The position numbers were made by a program, and so were the translations under genes. A stretch of DNA of 64,000 nucleotides from Corynebacterium aquatimens (lineage in GTDB: Bacteria > Actinomycetota > Actinomycetes > Mycobacteriales > Mycobacteriaceae), in contig NZ_CP046980.1 in NCBI RefSeq assembly GCF_030408395.1, positions 62,001-126,000 of the forward strand, given 5' to 3'. Below the pieces are notes generated by a model that worked only from the letters and a program-made list of their open reading frames with translations, was not told where the DNA came from and made no database searches. Positions 26,667 through 35,787 of the stretch are shown here, piece after piece. How positions within the stretch are numbered: position 1 is the stretch's first letter; the number at the start of each line of letters is the position of its first letter.

Positions 26667-26728
26667 AAAAAAGGAGACCCACCGGTCCGCCCAGATAAGG
26701 AGTTGGGCAGGACCTGAGGGTCTCCGTG
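26667..26728 (-). terminator. Terminator of the ppiA transcript
   Basis: Read on the minus strand, GGAGACCC and GGGTCTCC arms enclose an inner GGACC/GGTCC stem, and the hairpin ends in TTTTTT. It lies 14 bp beyond the ppiA stop codon. Confidence 0.85.
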
Positions 26729-26741
26729 GGGAGGTCGTGCG

Positions 26742-27269
26742 TTAAGACACGGAAATGGAGTTGATCACAACGTCTTCGACTGGGCGGTCCATGCGGCCGG
26801 TCTGAACGCCAGCGATTTCATCGACGACCTTCTTCGAGGCCTCATCGGTGACTTCGCCGAAGATGGTGTGGCGGTTGTTCAACCACGGGGTGGCATCGAC
26901 AGTGATGAAGAACTGGGAGCCGTTGGTGCCTGGGCCGGCGTTGGCCATGGCCAGCAGGTAGGGGCGGTCGAAGGAGAGCTCTGGGTGGAACTCGTCGCCG
27001 AACTGGTAACCCGGGCCACCGGTACCGGTGCCGGTCGGGTCACCGCCCTGAATCATGAAGCCCGGGATGATGCGGTGGAAGATTGCGCCGTCGTAGAACG
27101 GGCCTTCGCTCGCACCGGAAGCGTTCTTCGTGGAGTAGTCCTTTTCGCCCTTGGCCAGGCCCACGAAGTTGTTCACGGTCTCCGGGGCGTGGTTGCCAAA
27201 GAGCTCGATGACGATGTCACCGTGGTTGGTGTGCAGAGTAGCTGTTTGCGTAGAAATGTTGTTAGCCAT
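26742..27269 (-). CDS. ppiA: Peptidyl-prolyl cis-trans isomerase, cyclophilin type
   Basis: A 175-residue cyclophilin. I choose ATG 27269 ([15 protein letters not shown]); an upstream frame has no family similarity. Active-site motifs are [31 protein letters not shown] and [12 protein letters not shown], with the catalytic Arg and Trp present. There is no signal peptide, so it should be cytosolic. It catalyses proline isomerisation in protein folding. It lies immediately downstream of crgA, as in many Actinobacteria, where ppiA flanks the pknAB cluster. Confidence 0.93.
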   Translation of the reverse strand: MANNISTQTATLHTNHGDIVIELFGNHAPETVNNFVGLAKGEKDYSTKNASGASEGPFYDGAIFHRIIPGFMIQGGDPTGTGTGGPGYQFGDEFHPELSFDRPYLLAMANAGPGTNGSQFFITVDATPWLNNRHTIFGEVTDEASKKVVDEIAGVQTGRMDRPVEDVVINSISVS

Positions 27270-27286
27270 GCACGCCAGTGTAGCTA

Positions 27287-27562
27287 CTAACGCCACCCCA
27301 TGGTCATCAGCAGCCCCAGGATGAAGCCGCCGAAGCCGATCGCGTAGTTCCACGGGCCGAGCTCCACCATGAACGGGATGTTCGGGCCCGCCAGGTAGTT
27401 GACAACCAGCCACAGCAGGCCAAACAGCATGAGGCCAAACATGATGACCTTGTACCAGACTGGGGTGCCGCCGGTGTTGATTTTCACCGGGGTGCGGGTG
27501 GTGCCCGTCGACGTGGTCAGCGGGGTAGAGACCGAGTCTTTGGAGACCTTTGCCTTTGGCAT
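27287..27562 (-). CDS. crgA: Cell division protein CrgA
   Basis: A 91-residue septal membrane protein found only in Actinobacteria. The N-terminus is polar and Thr-rich. It is followed by two membrane helices ([21 protein letters not shown] and [20 protein letters not shown]) joined by a short loop with PNIPFM, the family pattern. It helps place FtsZ-dependent division machinery and recruits penicillin-binding proteins. It sits next to pknB as in other corynebacteria and mycobacteria. Confidence 0.93.
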   Translation of the reverse strand: MPKAKVSKDSVSTPLTTSTGTTRTPVKINTGGTPVWYKVIMFGLMLFGLLWLVVNYLAGPNIPFMVELGPWNYAIGFGGFILGLLMTMGWR

Positions 27563-27613
27563 GACGTTTATCGTCCTTTGTGAGTAGTTGTTACTGTGCT
27601 GGGACTCTACCAG

Positions 27614-29725
27614 TTAGGGCAGCAAGTCCCGAACTCCTAATTCCCAAACATCGACGGTGATGTCTTGGTCCTTGCGGATCGTTTCACCGGCGCCCGGTCG
27701 GGAACCGGAGATGCGCTCGTGATCGTCCGGCACCAACGTGCTGAATCGCTCACCTTCACGGAGTCTGCCGGACCAGCCTTGGGAACGCAGGGTTTCCTCA
27801 GCGCGGGACTTGGTCATTTTCACCAGGTTCGGCATCTTCATCAGGATTCCGTTGGAAACTTGCAGGTTAACCTTCGTTCCCTCGGTGACTTCCTTGCCTT
27901 CATCCGCGACGGCGAGGACTTCACCCTTGGGGTTTTCAGAGTCGATTTCGGTGACGGTCGCTTCCAACCCAAGCGAGGACAGGGTCGCGCGGGCCTGATC
28001 CACTTTCATGCCGCTTAACGACGGAATACGGATCTTCTCTTTACCCGTCGAAACCTTGATGGAGACCTTGGAGCCCTTCGACAGCTGGGAGCCTGCCACC
28101 GGAGTTTGGGAAATGATCTTGCCTTCCTCGACGTTGTCGCTGGAATCGCGCTCAATGTCGTCGTTAAGCGTGAGCCCCGCTTTCTTCAGTAGATCCTTCG
28201 CTTCCTGCGGCGTCTTGCCGGTGATGTCAGGGACGTCGGTGATTTCGCGGCCGGACGACACGGTCAGAGTGACTTGCGCGCCGGGCTTGAGCTGCGAGCC
28301 GGCGTTGGGGTTGACCGCCATGACCTCGCCGCGCGGCACGTCAGGCGATGGTTTCTCGCTGATGTTGACCTGGAGGCCTAGAGCTTCAATCGATCGAATT
28401 GCCTCCTCGCGTGGCTTTCCAATCACGTTGGGGACGGTGACGACGTTATTTTCCACCTCTTCTTCCTTGCCACCGAATTCATTGATGGCGTACAGGCTGC
28501 CGCCCACGATCGCCAGCGCAGCGAGTACCGCTAGCAGCCACTTCCATATGGAGCCGTTCTTGCGGTTCTGCGCGAGGCGGTGCTGGGAATAACGCGATTC
28601 GCCGCTAGCTAGCGGGGCCTCTTCGTACTCGTCATACTCCGGGTCGTAGGCGCCGAACTCATCGTCGTACTCGTCGCTGTATTCGTAGTAATTGCCGTCT
28701 TCGTCGTAGTACCCGTTCTCGTCGTAGTACTCGTCGTAGTCGTCTTGATCGCTTTCCTCGGGCTGCTCGGCTGCGCTCACCACGCGCGTTGAGCTGCCTT
28801 CGACAGTGGCAGCAGGAGTAACCACCTGGGTAGTCGGCTCGGACTCAGTAACGTGGTTGCGCGCGGCCTTGGTTACAGCCCCGCGCTCAAGGCGTTGCAG
28901 GTCTTCCGACATTTCATCCGCTGATTGGTACCGGTCAGCGGGGTGTTTTGCCATGGCGGTAAGGATCACCGCATCAACGTTCACGGCCTGGGTGTCGGTG
29001 AGGTTCAGCTCCCCCATGTGGCTGCTCGGCGGCTCCGCGTCTTCTTGAACGTGCTGGTACGCCACCGCGAAGGGGGTCTCACCAGAAAACGGCGGCGTGC
29101 CCGTCACGGCTTCGTACATCACGCAGCCCAACGCGTAGATGTCGCTGCGTGCGTCCGCGTTCTTGCCGCGGGCTTGCTCCGGGGAGAGGTACTGGGCGGT
29201 GCCGATCACAGCGGAGGTCTGCGTCATCGCGGCGGTGGAATCATCCAGCGCACGCGCGATACCGAAGTCCATGACCTTCACTTCGCCGGTGTTAGTCACC
29301 ATGATGTTCGCCGGCTTCACGTCACGGTGAATGATGCCCGCGTCGTGGCTTGCCTGAAGCGCCGCAGTCACCGGGATCATCAACGCCGCGGCTTCCTCCG
29401 GGCGCAGCGGACCGTCCTCGCGCACAATGTCGCGCAGGTTACGGCCCTTGATGTGCTCCATCACGATGTAGGGCACGCTAATGCCATCAACTTCCGTGGC
29501 CCCTGTGTCGTACACAGCCACGATGTTGGGGTGGTTCAACCGCGCAGAGTTCTGTGCTTCTTTGCGGAAACGCTCGCGGAAGTTCTCGTCGCGGGCCATG
29601 TCGACTTTGAGCATCTTCACGGCGACTTCGCGCCCCAGCAGGGTATCCGTGGCGACATAAACGTCCGACATCCCGCCGGTACCAATCATGTCTCCTAGTT
29701 GGTAGCGGTCTCCAACGAGAGTCAT
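27614..29725 (-). CDS. pknB: Ser/Thr protein kinase with PASTA domains, PknB type
   Basis: A 703-residue transmembrane kinase controlling cell-wall growth and division. The kinase domain (about 8-275) is complete: GTGGMSDVY glycine loop, VAVKML Lys, IIHRDVKPANI and VMDFGIARA. An acidic Tyr/Asp/Glu-rich juxtamembrane region (about 320-370) is unusual for its length of DEYD repeats. One membrane helix lies near 393-414. Four PASTA domains follow to the C-terminus (starting VPNVIG, VPDITG, IPSLSG and MPNLVK), which sense peptidoglycan fragments or lipid II. The start is directly downstream of pknA on the same strand. Confidence 0.95.
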   Translation of the reverse strand: MTLVGDRYQLGDMIGTGGMSDVYVATDTLLGREVAVKMLKVDMARDENFRERFRKEAQNSARLNHPNIVAVYDTGATEVDGISVPYIVMEHIKGRNLRDIVREDGPLRPEEAAALMIPVTAALQASHDAGIIHRDVKPANIMVTNTGEVKVMDFGIARALDDSTAAMTQTSAVIGTAQYLSPEQARGKNADARSDIYALGCVMYEAVTGTPPFSGETPFAVAYQHVQEDAEPPSSHMGELNLTDTQAVNVDAVILTAMAKHPADRYQSADEMSEDLQRLERGAVTKAARNHVTESEPTTQVVTPAATVEGSSTRVVSAAEQPEESDQDDYDEYYDENGYYDEDGNYYEYSDEYDDEFGAYDPEYDEYEEAPLASGESRYSQHRLAQNRKNGSIWKWLLAVLAALAIVGGSLYAINEFGGKEEEVENNVVTVPNVIGKPREEAIRSIEALGLQVNISEKPSPDVPRGEVMAVNPNAGSQLKPGAQVTLTVSSGREITDVPDITGKTPQEAKDLLKKAGLTLNDDIERDSSDNVEEGKIISQTPVAGSQLSKGSKVSIKVSTGKEKIRIPSLSGMKVDQARATLSSLGLEATVTEIDSENPKGEVLAVADEGKEVTEGTKVNLQVSNGILMKMPNLVKMTKSRAEETLRSQGWSGRLREGERFSTLVPDDHERISGSRPGAGETIRKDQDITVDVWELGVRDLLP

Positions 29726-31195
29726 TTACGCTCCTCCTTGGTCTAAGTTCACTACACCGATCTTTGTACCTATTCCCAATACATCTTCTCTTAACTGGGG
29801 GAATGGCATGGCAGGGGGGTCCTGGTTTGGTGTTGGCACCGGCTGGTTGTCCTCGACATCCGGCTGAGGCGCCGGCTGCGTGCGGCGGGGCAATTCCCGC
29901 TCGCGTGGCGTCGGCCTTTCTGGCTCCGGCTCACGCACTGAAGGCCTCTCCGGTGGCGTGTAGCGCGGCTGTTCTTCCGGTTCCGGTTCGGGTTCCGGCT
30001 CCACCGTCGGCTCTTCCTGCGTCGGTTCGGGGGCCGGGGGCATTTCGCTTGTCGACGACTCCGTACCCGTCCCGCCGAGATACCCCTGCGAGTAGGCGAA
30101 CACACCGCCGCCGAGCAAGAGCAACGCCAAGACACCAGCACCAATCCACAGGCCAGTGCTGCTTTTCTCTTCCGGGGGTGGCGGTGGCGGTTGGTACGGG
30201 CGGCGCTGTTGTGGCGGGCGCTGCTGCGGCGGAAGCTGCTGCGGCGGGCGCTGCTGCTGTGGCGGGCGCTGGCGGGGCAATTCGCCGGTAGCCACGCTGG
30301 TGGGCAGGGCCGGCGTCCGCGTCGTCGTTGGGCGTGGGGCGGTGGGGCGCTCGCCGGCCTGGGCTTGGCGGATCGCGCGGAGGAATTCGCTGCCGTTGGC
30401 GTAGCGGGTTGCAGGATCTTTGCGCAATCCAATGCCAATTAGTTCGCGCGACGGTGCGGAAATCGCCGTCGACATCGGCGGCGGTGTCTGAGAGACGTGG
30501 GCCATCGCGATGGAGACGGAGGACTCGCCGGTGAAAGGGCGGCGTCCGCACAGCATTTCGTAGCCGACGACGGACAGGGAGTACACGTCAGAAGTTGCGG
30601 TCACCGGCAGGCCTTGCGCTTGCTCAGGGGAGACGTACTGGGCCGTGCCCACCACCATTCCGGTTTTGGTCAATGGGACGGCCGCGGCTGCTTTGGCAAT
30701 ACCGAAGTCGGTGATTTTGACCTGGCCGTTCTGGGTGATCATGAGGTTACCGGGCTTAATATCCCTGTGGACAAGACCCATCTGGTGGATCACCGCGAGG
30801 CCGTTGGAGGCCTGCGCCAGGACGTCGAGCGCCAAGGATTCTGTGAGACGCCCTTCGCGCGCAATCATGTCGGCCAGCGATTCACCGCGGATGTATTCCA
30901 TGACGATGTAGCACATGGAGAAACCCTCAGTGGTGTCCACTTCGCGGTAGTCGTAGGTGGCAACCACGTTGTCGGATTCAATGCCCTCAGCCGCAATGGC
31001 CTCGTTGCGGAAACGGGTGAGAAATTCCTCATGGCCTGTGTATTCAGGGCGTAGGACCTTGATGGCGACTTCCCGGTCGTTGACCTTGTCGTCGGCAAGC
31101 CACACCGTGGACATTCCGCCCTGACCCACGACCCACTGGAGCTGATAGTCCGCGCCGATGAGGCGCTGGAGCTCGTGTCGGTTATCGGTGTTCAC
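29726..31195 (-). CDS. pknA: Ser/Thr protein kinase, PknA type
   Basis: I choose GTG at 31195 (VNTDNRHELQRLIGADYQL), preceded by GGGAGG, giving 489 residues. The kinase domain (about 1-265) has VGQGGMSTV, VAIKVL, LVHRDIKPGNLM and ITDFGIAKA. It is followed by a very Pro/Gln-rich cytoplasmic linker (PPQQQRPPQQLPP region). A membrane helix (GLWIGAGVLALLLLGGGVFAY) and an acidic Pro/Glu extracellular tail without PASTA domains complete it. It phosphorylates growth and division proteins. The start overlaps the pbpA 3' end by 14 bp, and pknB follows without a gap. Confidence 0.93.
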   Translation of the reverse strand: MNTDNRHELQRLIGADYQLQWVVGQGGMSTVWLADDKVNDREVAIKVLRPEYTGHEEFLTRFRNEAIAAEGIESDNVVATYDYREVDTTEGFSMCYIVMEYIRGESLADMIAREGRLTESLALDVLAQASNGLAVIHQMGLVHRDIKPGNLMITQNGQVKITDFGIAKAAAAVPLTKTGMVVGTAQYVSPEQAQGLPVTATSDVYSLSVVGYEMLCGRRPFTGESSVSIAMAHVSQTPPPMSTAISAPSRELIGIGLRKDPATRYANGSEFLRAIRQAQAGERPTAPRPTTTRTPALPTSVATGELPRQRPPQQQRPPQQLPPQQRPPQQRRPYQPPPPPPEEKSSTGLWIGAGVLALLLLGGGVFAYSQGYLGGTGTESSTSEMPPAPEPTQEEPTVEPEPEPEPEEQPRYTPPERPSVREPEPERPTPRERELPRRTQPAPQPDVEDNQPVPTPNQDPPAMPFPQLREDVLGIGTKIGVVNLDQGGA

Positions 31196-32636
31196 CGTCG
31201 CCTCCCTTCTCTGCGGCGGGCGCGGCGCGCAAGATGGTGCGGCCGATGGGAGAGCAGACCTGACCACCGGTGGCCTTGAGCCCTAGGCCGCCACCATTTT
31301 TCACCACCACTGCTACGGCAACGTCCTTGTCAGGGTCGAAGGCCACGTACCAGACGTGCGGTGGAAGCCCCTCGCCGTGCTCGGCGGTGCCGGTCTTCGA
31401 CGCGAAACCGTTGCCGTCGTAGCCCCAGGTCTGGGACTCGGAGCCGTACATCAGGTCTGTCACTGCTTTGGCTACCTCGGGCTTCAGTGCCTTCGCCGCC
31501 TCATTCGGGCGCGTCTGGCGCAAGGTCTTCAAATCCGGGGTGACTACGCGTTTCACAATGTAGGGGCTCATCCGAGTGCCCTCATTAGCCACCGTCGCCG
31601 CCATGACCGCAGCTTGCAACGCGGTCATCGTGACATCAGCCTGGCCGATGGCAGACATTGCCGCGCGTGCCGGATCCTGCAGATCGCCCAGCGAACCCGC
31701 GGAAGAGTTGATGCCTAAATCGTATTTCTCGCCGACGCCAAACTTCGTCGCGGCTTTCTCAAGCTCCTCCGAGCCGATCTTCTCCTCGATCTCTACGAAC
31801 GCCGTGTTGCAGGAGTTCACAAACGCGTTGCGTAGTGTCGTCGTTTGGCCGCCGCAGCCTTGGCCGTCATAGTTGGTCAGCTGCTGGTTTGTGCCGGGAA
31901 GCGTGATCGACGGCGCGCCGGTCACCGGGGATTCTGCGCGGTAACCGTTGTCTAAAGCGGCGGCGGTGGTGATGATTTTGAAGATTGATCCGGGCGGGAG
32001 TTGGTCCTGCGCCGCGACGTTCACCAGCGGTTTTCCGGGATCATTCGTCGTGGCTTCCCACGCCTTCTTGGCCACTTCGTCGTCCGCGCTGGAGATCGCG
32101 TTGGGGTCGTAAGAAGGGTTCGACGCCATCGCGAGCACTTCGCCTGACGACGGCCGGATCGCTACCACAGCACCGTTGTAACCGGAGTTGCTCAACTGGT
32201 CATAGGCCGTTGCTTGGAGCTGCGGATCAATGGTGAGCTCAACGGAGTTACCTACCCGGGTTTCTTTGCTCGTGCGGAAGAACCGTGAGCTTGCCAGCGA
32301 AGATTCCCCGCTGAGTTCTGTATTGAATCCGGCCTCTAGGCCAGCCGTGCCGTAGATGTCCGACATGTAGCCGGTCAAAGGCGCGAAAGACACTGGCATG
32401 TTGGGGTAGGAGCGGTGGAAGTTGCCGTTCTCATCCGGGTGGGATTCCGCCAGGATGGTCTCGCCAGAGAAGATGCTGCCGCGGTCCACTTTCTTCGCCT
32501 CAAAGTTGTTGCGGCGGTTTTCCGGGTGACCTGCGTATTCATCTTCGTGGAAGACCTGAACCCAGGAGAAGTTAAGCAGCAAGATCAGCGTCAGGAGAAG
32601 GGAGCCGATGGCGCCAACGCGTATGGACGAATTCAT
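31182..32636 (-). CDS. pbpA: Penicillin-binding protein PbpA (transpeptidase)
   Basis: A 484-residue class B-type penicillin-binding protein that cross-links peptidoglycan. It has an N-terminal membrane anchor (IGSLLLTLILLLNFSWVQVF), a dimerisation region, then the transpeptidase domain. Active-site motifs are SIFK (in PPGSIFKII), SCN (in VNSCNTAF) and KTGTAEHG. It forms a bipartite enzyme with the SEDS glycosyltransferase encoded just upstream; the two genes overlap by 4 bp. The position inside the pknAB cluster is typical. Confidence 0.95.
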   Translation of the reverse strand: MNSSIRVGAIGSLLLTLILLLNFSWVQVFHEDEYAGHPENRRNNFEAKKVDRGSIFSGETILAESHPDENGNFHRSYPNMPVSFAPLTGYMSDIYGTAGLEAGFNTELSGESSLASSRFFRTSKETRVGNSVELTIDPQLQATAYDQLSNSGYNGAVVAIRPSSGEVLAMASNPSYDPNAISSADDEVAKKAWEATTNDPGKPLVNVAAQDQLPPGSIFKIITTAAALDNGYRAESPVTGAPSITLPGTNQQLTNYDGQGCGGQTTTLRNAFVNSCNTAFVEIEEKIGSEELEKAATKFGVGEKYDLGINSSAGSLGDLQDPARAAMSAIGQADVTMTALQAAVMAATVANEGTRMSPYIVKRVVTPDLKTLRQTRPNEAAKALKPEVAKAVTDLMYGSESQTWGYDGNGFASKTGTAEHGEGLPPHVWYVAFDPDKDVAVAVVVKNGGGLGLKATGGQVCSPIGRTILRAAPAAEKGGDGEHR

Positions 32637-33964
32637 CGCGCCACCTCCAGCTGCGGCGCCTTGGCCGCCGGATCGTGGTCGATTGGCCGGTTAGCGTTGT
32701 TGGAGATGCGCAGCAGCAGACCCAGCAAGATGTAGTTGGCCATGACGGCCGAACCGCCGGCGGACACAAACGGGGTGGTCATACCGGTCATGGGCAGCAA
32801 CCCGCTGACACCACCGGCGACGAGGAAGACCTGCACCGCAATCGTCAGGGCCAGGCCGGAGGCAACCAACTTGCCGTATGCGTCGCGCACCGTCAGCGCG
32901 GTGGCAAACCCGCGGGTGATGAAGATGGCGTAGAGCACTAACACTGCGGCCACGCCGACGAGCCCGAGTTCCTCACCGATGGAGGAGAGAATGTAGTCCG
33001 ACCACGCAACGGGCACGACCTGCGGGTAACCGAATCCAAGGCCGGTGCCGGTCACGCCGCCCCAACTCAAACCAAACAGGGCCTGGGACGCCTGGTAGCC
33101 CGTTCCGTTGATGTCCGCGAAGGGGTCAAGGAAGTTGGCCACACGGGTCTGGATCTTGTCGGAGATCTGGTAAATCGCGTACGCACCCACAGCGGTGAGT
33201 CCACCGCCGATCACGAGCCAACTTGTCCGGCCGGTGGCGAAGTACACCAAGCCCAGCACCGTGGTGAACAGCAGCAGCGCCGGCCCGAAGTCATTCGTCG
33301 CAGCCATGATGAACAGCGCGATCGCCCAGACCAGCAAGATCGGCGCGAGGTCTCTCAAGCGGGGCAGCGTCAGCCCAAAGATCCGGTACCCCGCCACGGT
33401 GAACAGCGCGCGTTTTTGGGTGAGCAGCTGCGCGAAGAACAGCAGCAGCAAGATCTTGGAGAACTCACCAGGTTGCACAGAAAACGGCCCAAGCTTGATC
33501 CAAATCCGTGCATCCGCATCAGCCGGTTGCGGCGCGATTAGCGGCAGCGCCAACAGCACGAGGCCTAAAAGCCCAAGCAGATACGAAAAGCGTGAAAGCT
33601 CACGGTGATCGCGCACGATCAGCAACGTCGCCGTCATCAGCACCACGCCCACCAACGACCACAGCACCTGCCGTTCCGCAAGCCCGCTATCGCGGGCCAG
33701 GTCAAGGCGATACACAATCACCAGCCCAATCGCGTTCAGCGTCGCCGCAACCGGCAGCAACACCTGGTCCGCGCTAGGGGCGGCGAAACACATCGCTAGG
33801 TGCGCAATCGCGAACACGCCCACGAAGCCGCCGGCAAGATACACAATCTCAATCCCAGGGGCATTTCCTTGGGACAGCTCCAAACTTAAGAGCATGATCA
33901 AAAGCAGGACGGCGGAAAAAATCAGCAGGAAGAGTTCGCGGCCGCGGGTAAAAAGTTTTCGCAT
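32633..33964 (-). CDS. rodA: SEDS peptidoglycan polymerase, RodA/FtsW family
   Basis: A 443-residue polytopic membrane protein with about ten helices. Family motifs are WIKLGPFSVQPGEFSKILLL, QTRVANFLDPFADINGTGYQ, GVTGTGLGFGYPQVVPV and ILSSIGEELGLVG. It also has LPMTGMTTPFVSAGGSAVMANY. It polymerises lipid II into glycan strands, and its partner transpeptidase PbpA is encoded next (4-bp overlap). Its start lies one base from the pstP stop, so the cluster is tightly coupled. Confidence 0.94.
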   Translation of the reverse strand: MRKLFTRGRELFLLIFSAVLLLIMLLSLELSQGNAPGIEIVYLAGGFVGVFAIAHLAMCFAAPSADQVLLPVAATLNAIGLVIVYRLDLARDSGLAERQVLWSLVGVVLMTATLLIVRDHRELSRFSYLLGLLGLVLLALPLIAPQPADADARIWIKLGPFSVQPGEFSKILLLLFFAQLLTQKRALFTVAGYRIFGLTLPRLRDLAPILLVWAIALFIMAATNDFGPALLLFTTVLGLVYFATGRTSWLVIGGGLTAVGAYAIYQISDKIQTRVANFLDPFADINGTGYQASQALFGLSWGGVTGTGLGFGYPQVVPVAWSDYILSSIGEELGLVGVAAVLVLYAIFITRGFATALTVRDAYGKLVASGLALTIAVQVFLVAGGVSGLLPMTGMTTPFVSAGGSAVMANYILLGLLLRISNNANRPIDHDPAAKAPQLEVAR

Positions 33965-35326
33965 TTACTTTTCCTCCCGGCAGGAATCGGCACCGCCGTC
34001 CACGCACACCGGAAGCGCCTCTTGGCCCATGCGCTCAAGCTGGCTCGTGACTACGCTGTAGTCCCCGCTTTCGAGGTTGTCCACGGCACCGCGCGCGGAT
34101 TCAGGCAGGTCATCGACGGTGAACACCTGGCAGTCCGCGGGTTGCTGGTCGATGTTGAAAGTCCGAATTTCGTTGTCCTTATTGATGCACACTTTCTGCA
34201 CTGGCGTGTGCGTCCCAGAACCGAGCACAGAGCTGTCAAAGCCCTGCTCAATAACAAACTCATTTTCCTCATTCGTGGAGATGAAGTAGCGGTTTTCCTT
34301 CGCGCTATTCATCCACGCCCACGCGCCACCAAGCACCATCACAACGACCACAGCTAGGGTCAAAGCGGGCCACAGCCAGCGAGGAGCAGTTCGCTTATCG
34401 ACGGTCTCTTCGACCGCTTCGTCCTCAACCGGCTCATTGTCGGGCTCGTCGGAATCCGGCTTTTCCTCCTTCGCGCGTGGTCGCACGAGAGCTGCTGCGC
34501 GCGAAGCTGCCGTGTCCGGGTGGGTATCCTCAGTGGTCAAGGCGAGCGCCCCGGCTAGTGCCGGCTTGTTCGGTAACTGCGCCTTCTCATCGTTGCCAGA
34601 GTCCACAACATCCGCCACGACGACCGTGACGTTGTCGGGCCCACCGGAACGAAGCGCGAGTTCGATGAGCTTCTCACCGGCCTCACGCGGGGTGCCTCCA
34701 GCCAGGGTGTTCTCGATGGTCTCCGCGGTAACCGGGTCAGACAACCCGTCGGAGCACAGCAGGTAGCGGTCGCCCGGCTGCGCATCAAAGTATTCGAAGT
34801 GCGGCTCTACGGGGCGACCGGTGTACGCCTTTAAGATCAGCGATTTCTGCGGGTGCGTCGACACATCCTCGGGCGCGAGCTTCCCTTCGTCGACAAGCGA
34901 CTGCACGAAAGTGTCATCCACGGTGATCTGGCTGAGCGTGCCGTCGCGCAGACGGTACCCGCGCGAGTCACCAACGTGGATCAAACACAGCTGAGATCCG
35001 TTGAACATCAACGCCGTGAGCGTCGTGCCCATCCCGTTGTAGGCAGGGTTTTCATCAATGGCTGCATCAATAGCCGCGTTGGCGTCATCAGCGGCGGCAC
35101 CAAGGAGCGCCTGAAGGTCCGCGTCCTCGGGGTTGCGGTCCAAGTGCTCCATGCGCTCGACCATTATCTGAGACGCGACCTCACCCGCAGCATGGCCGCC
35201 CATCCCGTCAGCCAACAGAAGCAGGTACGGGCCTGCGTACGCGGAGTCCTCGTTGTTACCGCGGACCAGCCCGCGGTCAGACAGTGCCACGTAGTTGAGC
35301 TGGTATTTCACGTTCTGATCGCTCAC
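33965..35326 (-). CDS. pstP: PP2C-family phosphoprotein phosphatase
   Basis: A 453-residue membrane phosphatase that reverses phosphorylation by PknA and PknB. The PP2C domain (about 8-240) has metal-binding motifs RGNNEDSAYAG, LADGMGGHAAGEVAS, GDSRGYRL and LCSDGLSDPV. A cytoplasmic linker rich in acidic residues precedes one membrane helix (LWPALTLAVVVVMVLGGAWAWM) and a small extracellular domain with Cys residues near the C-terminus (VCVDGGADSCREE). The start overlaps the upstream FHA gene by 4 bp. Confidence 0.94.
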   Translation of the reverse strand: MSDQNVKYQLNYVALSDRGLVRGNNEDSAYAGPYLLLLADGMGGHAAGEVASQIMVERMEHLDRNPEDADLQALLGAAADDANAAIDAAIDENPAYNGMGTTLTALMFNGSQLCLIHVGDSRGYRLRDGTLSQITVDDTFVQSLVDEGKLAPEDVSTHPQKSLILKAYTGRPVEPHFEYFDAQPGDRYLLCSDGLSDPVTAETIENTLAGGTPREAGEKLIELALRSGGPDNVTVVVADVVDSGNDEKAQLPNKPALAGALALTTEDTHPDTAASRAAALVRPRAKEEKPDSDEPDNEPVEDEAVEETVDKRTAPRWLWPALTLAVVVVMVLGGAWAWMNSAKENRYFISTNEENEFVIEQGFDSSVLGSGTHTPVQKVCINKDNEIRTFNIDQQPADCQVFTVDDLPESARGAVDNLESGDYSVVTSQLERMGQEALPVCVDGGADSCREEK

Positions 35327-35772
35327 GGCATCAACCTCACGATCGTGCGGCCCATCTTGATGTCAGTTCCCACCGATACCCGTTCCGGCTGGTCAATGCG
35401 GTTACCCGCCACAAACGTACCGTTGCGGGAATCCAGGTCTTCGACGAACCAATCGGAACCGCGACGGAACAGGCGGGCATGGCTTGACGACGTGAAATCA
35501 TCGCCGAGCACAAAGTCATTTTCCTGCGAACGGCCAAGGGTGAAGGCGTTCAGCTGCGCGATCTCCATGTGTGAGCCGCGCAGCGGGCCATCGACCACCA
35601 CGATTTCCCGCGCCTTCTCTTTACGAACCTGGCTGGGAACCGGAGCCGCCTGGCGCGGTGCTCCCGCAGCGGCTTTGACGTCCCTCCGCAGCGCCATCAT
35701 CACTAGGAAGATGAACAGCCACAGCAGGGCAAGGAGGCCAAACCTCGTGGCCAGCATTAGTGCTGCATCCAT
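35323..35772 (-). CDS. fhaB: FHA-domain protein, FhaB type
   Basis: A 149-residue protein with an N-terminal membrane helix (FGLLALLWLFIFLVMMALR) and a C-terminal forkhead-associated domain. The FHA domain reads FTLGRSQENDFVLGDDFTSSSHARLF, then LDSRNGTFVAGNRI. It should bind phospho-Thr peptides made by PknA or PknB and link them to the wall-synthesis machinery. It is coupled to pstP by a 4-bp overlap and preceded by fhaA after 15 bp. Confidence 0.92.
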   Translation of the reverse strand: MDAALMLATRFGLLALLWLFIFLVMMALRRDVKAAAGAPRQAAPVPSQVRKEKAREIVVVDGPLRGSHMEIAQLNAFTLGRSQENDFVLGDDFTSSSHARLFRRGSDWFVEDLDSRNGTFVAGNRIDQPERVSVGTDIKMGRTIVRLMP

Positions 35773-35787
35773 ACGCGTCTCTCCTGC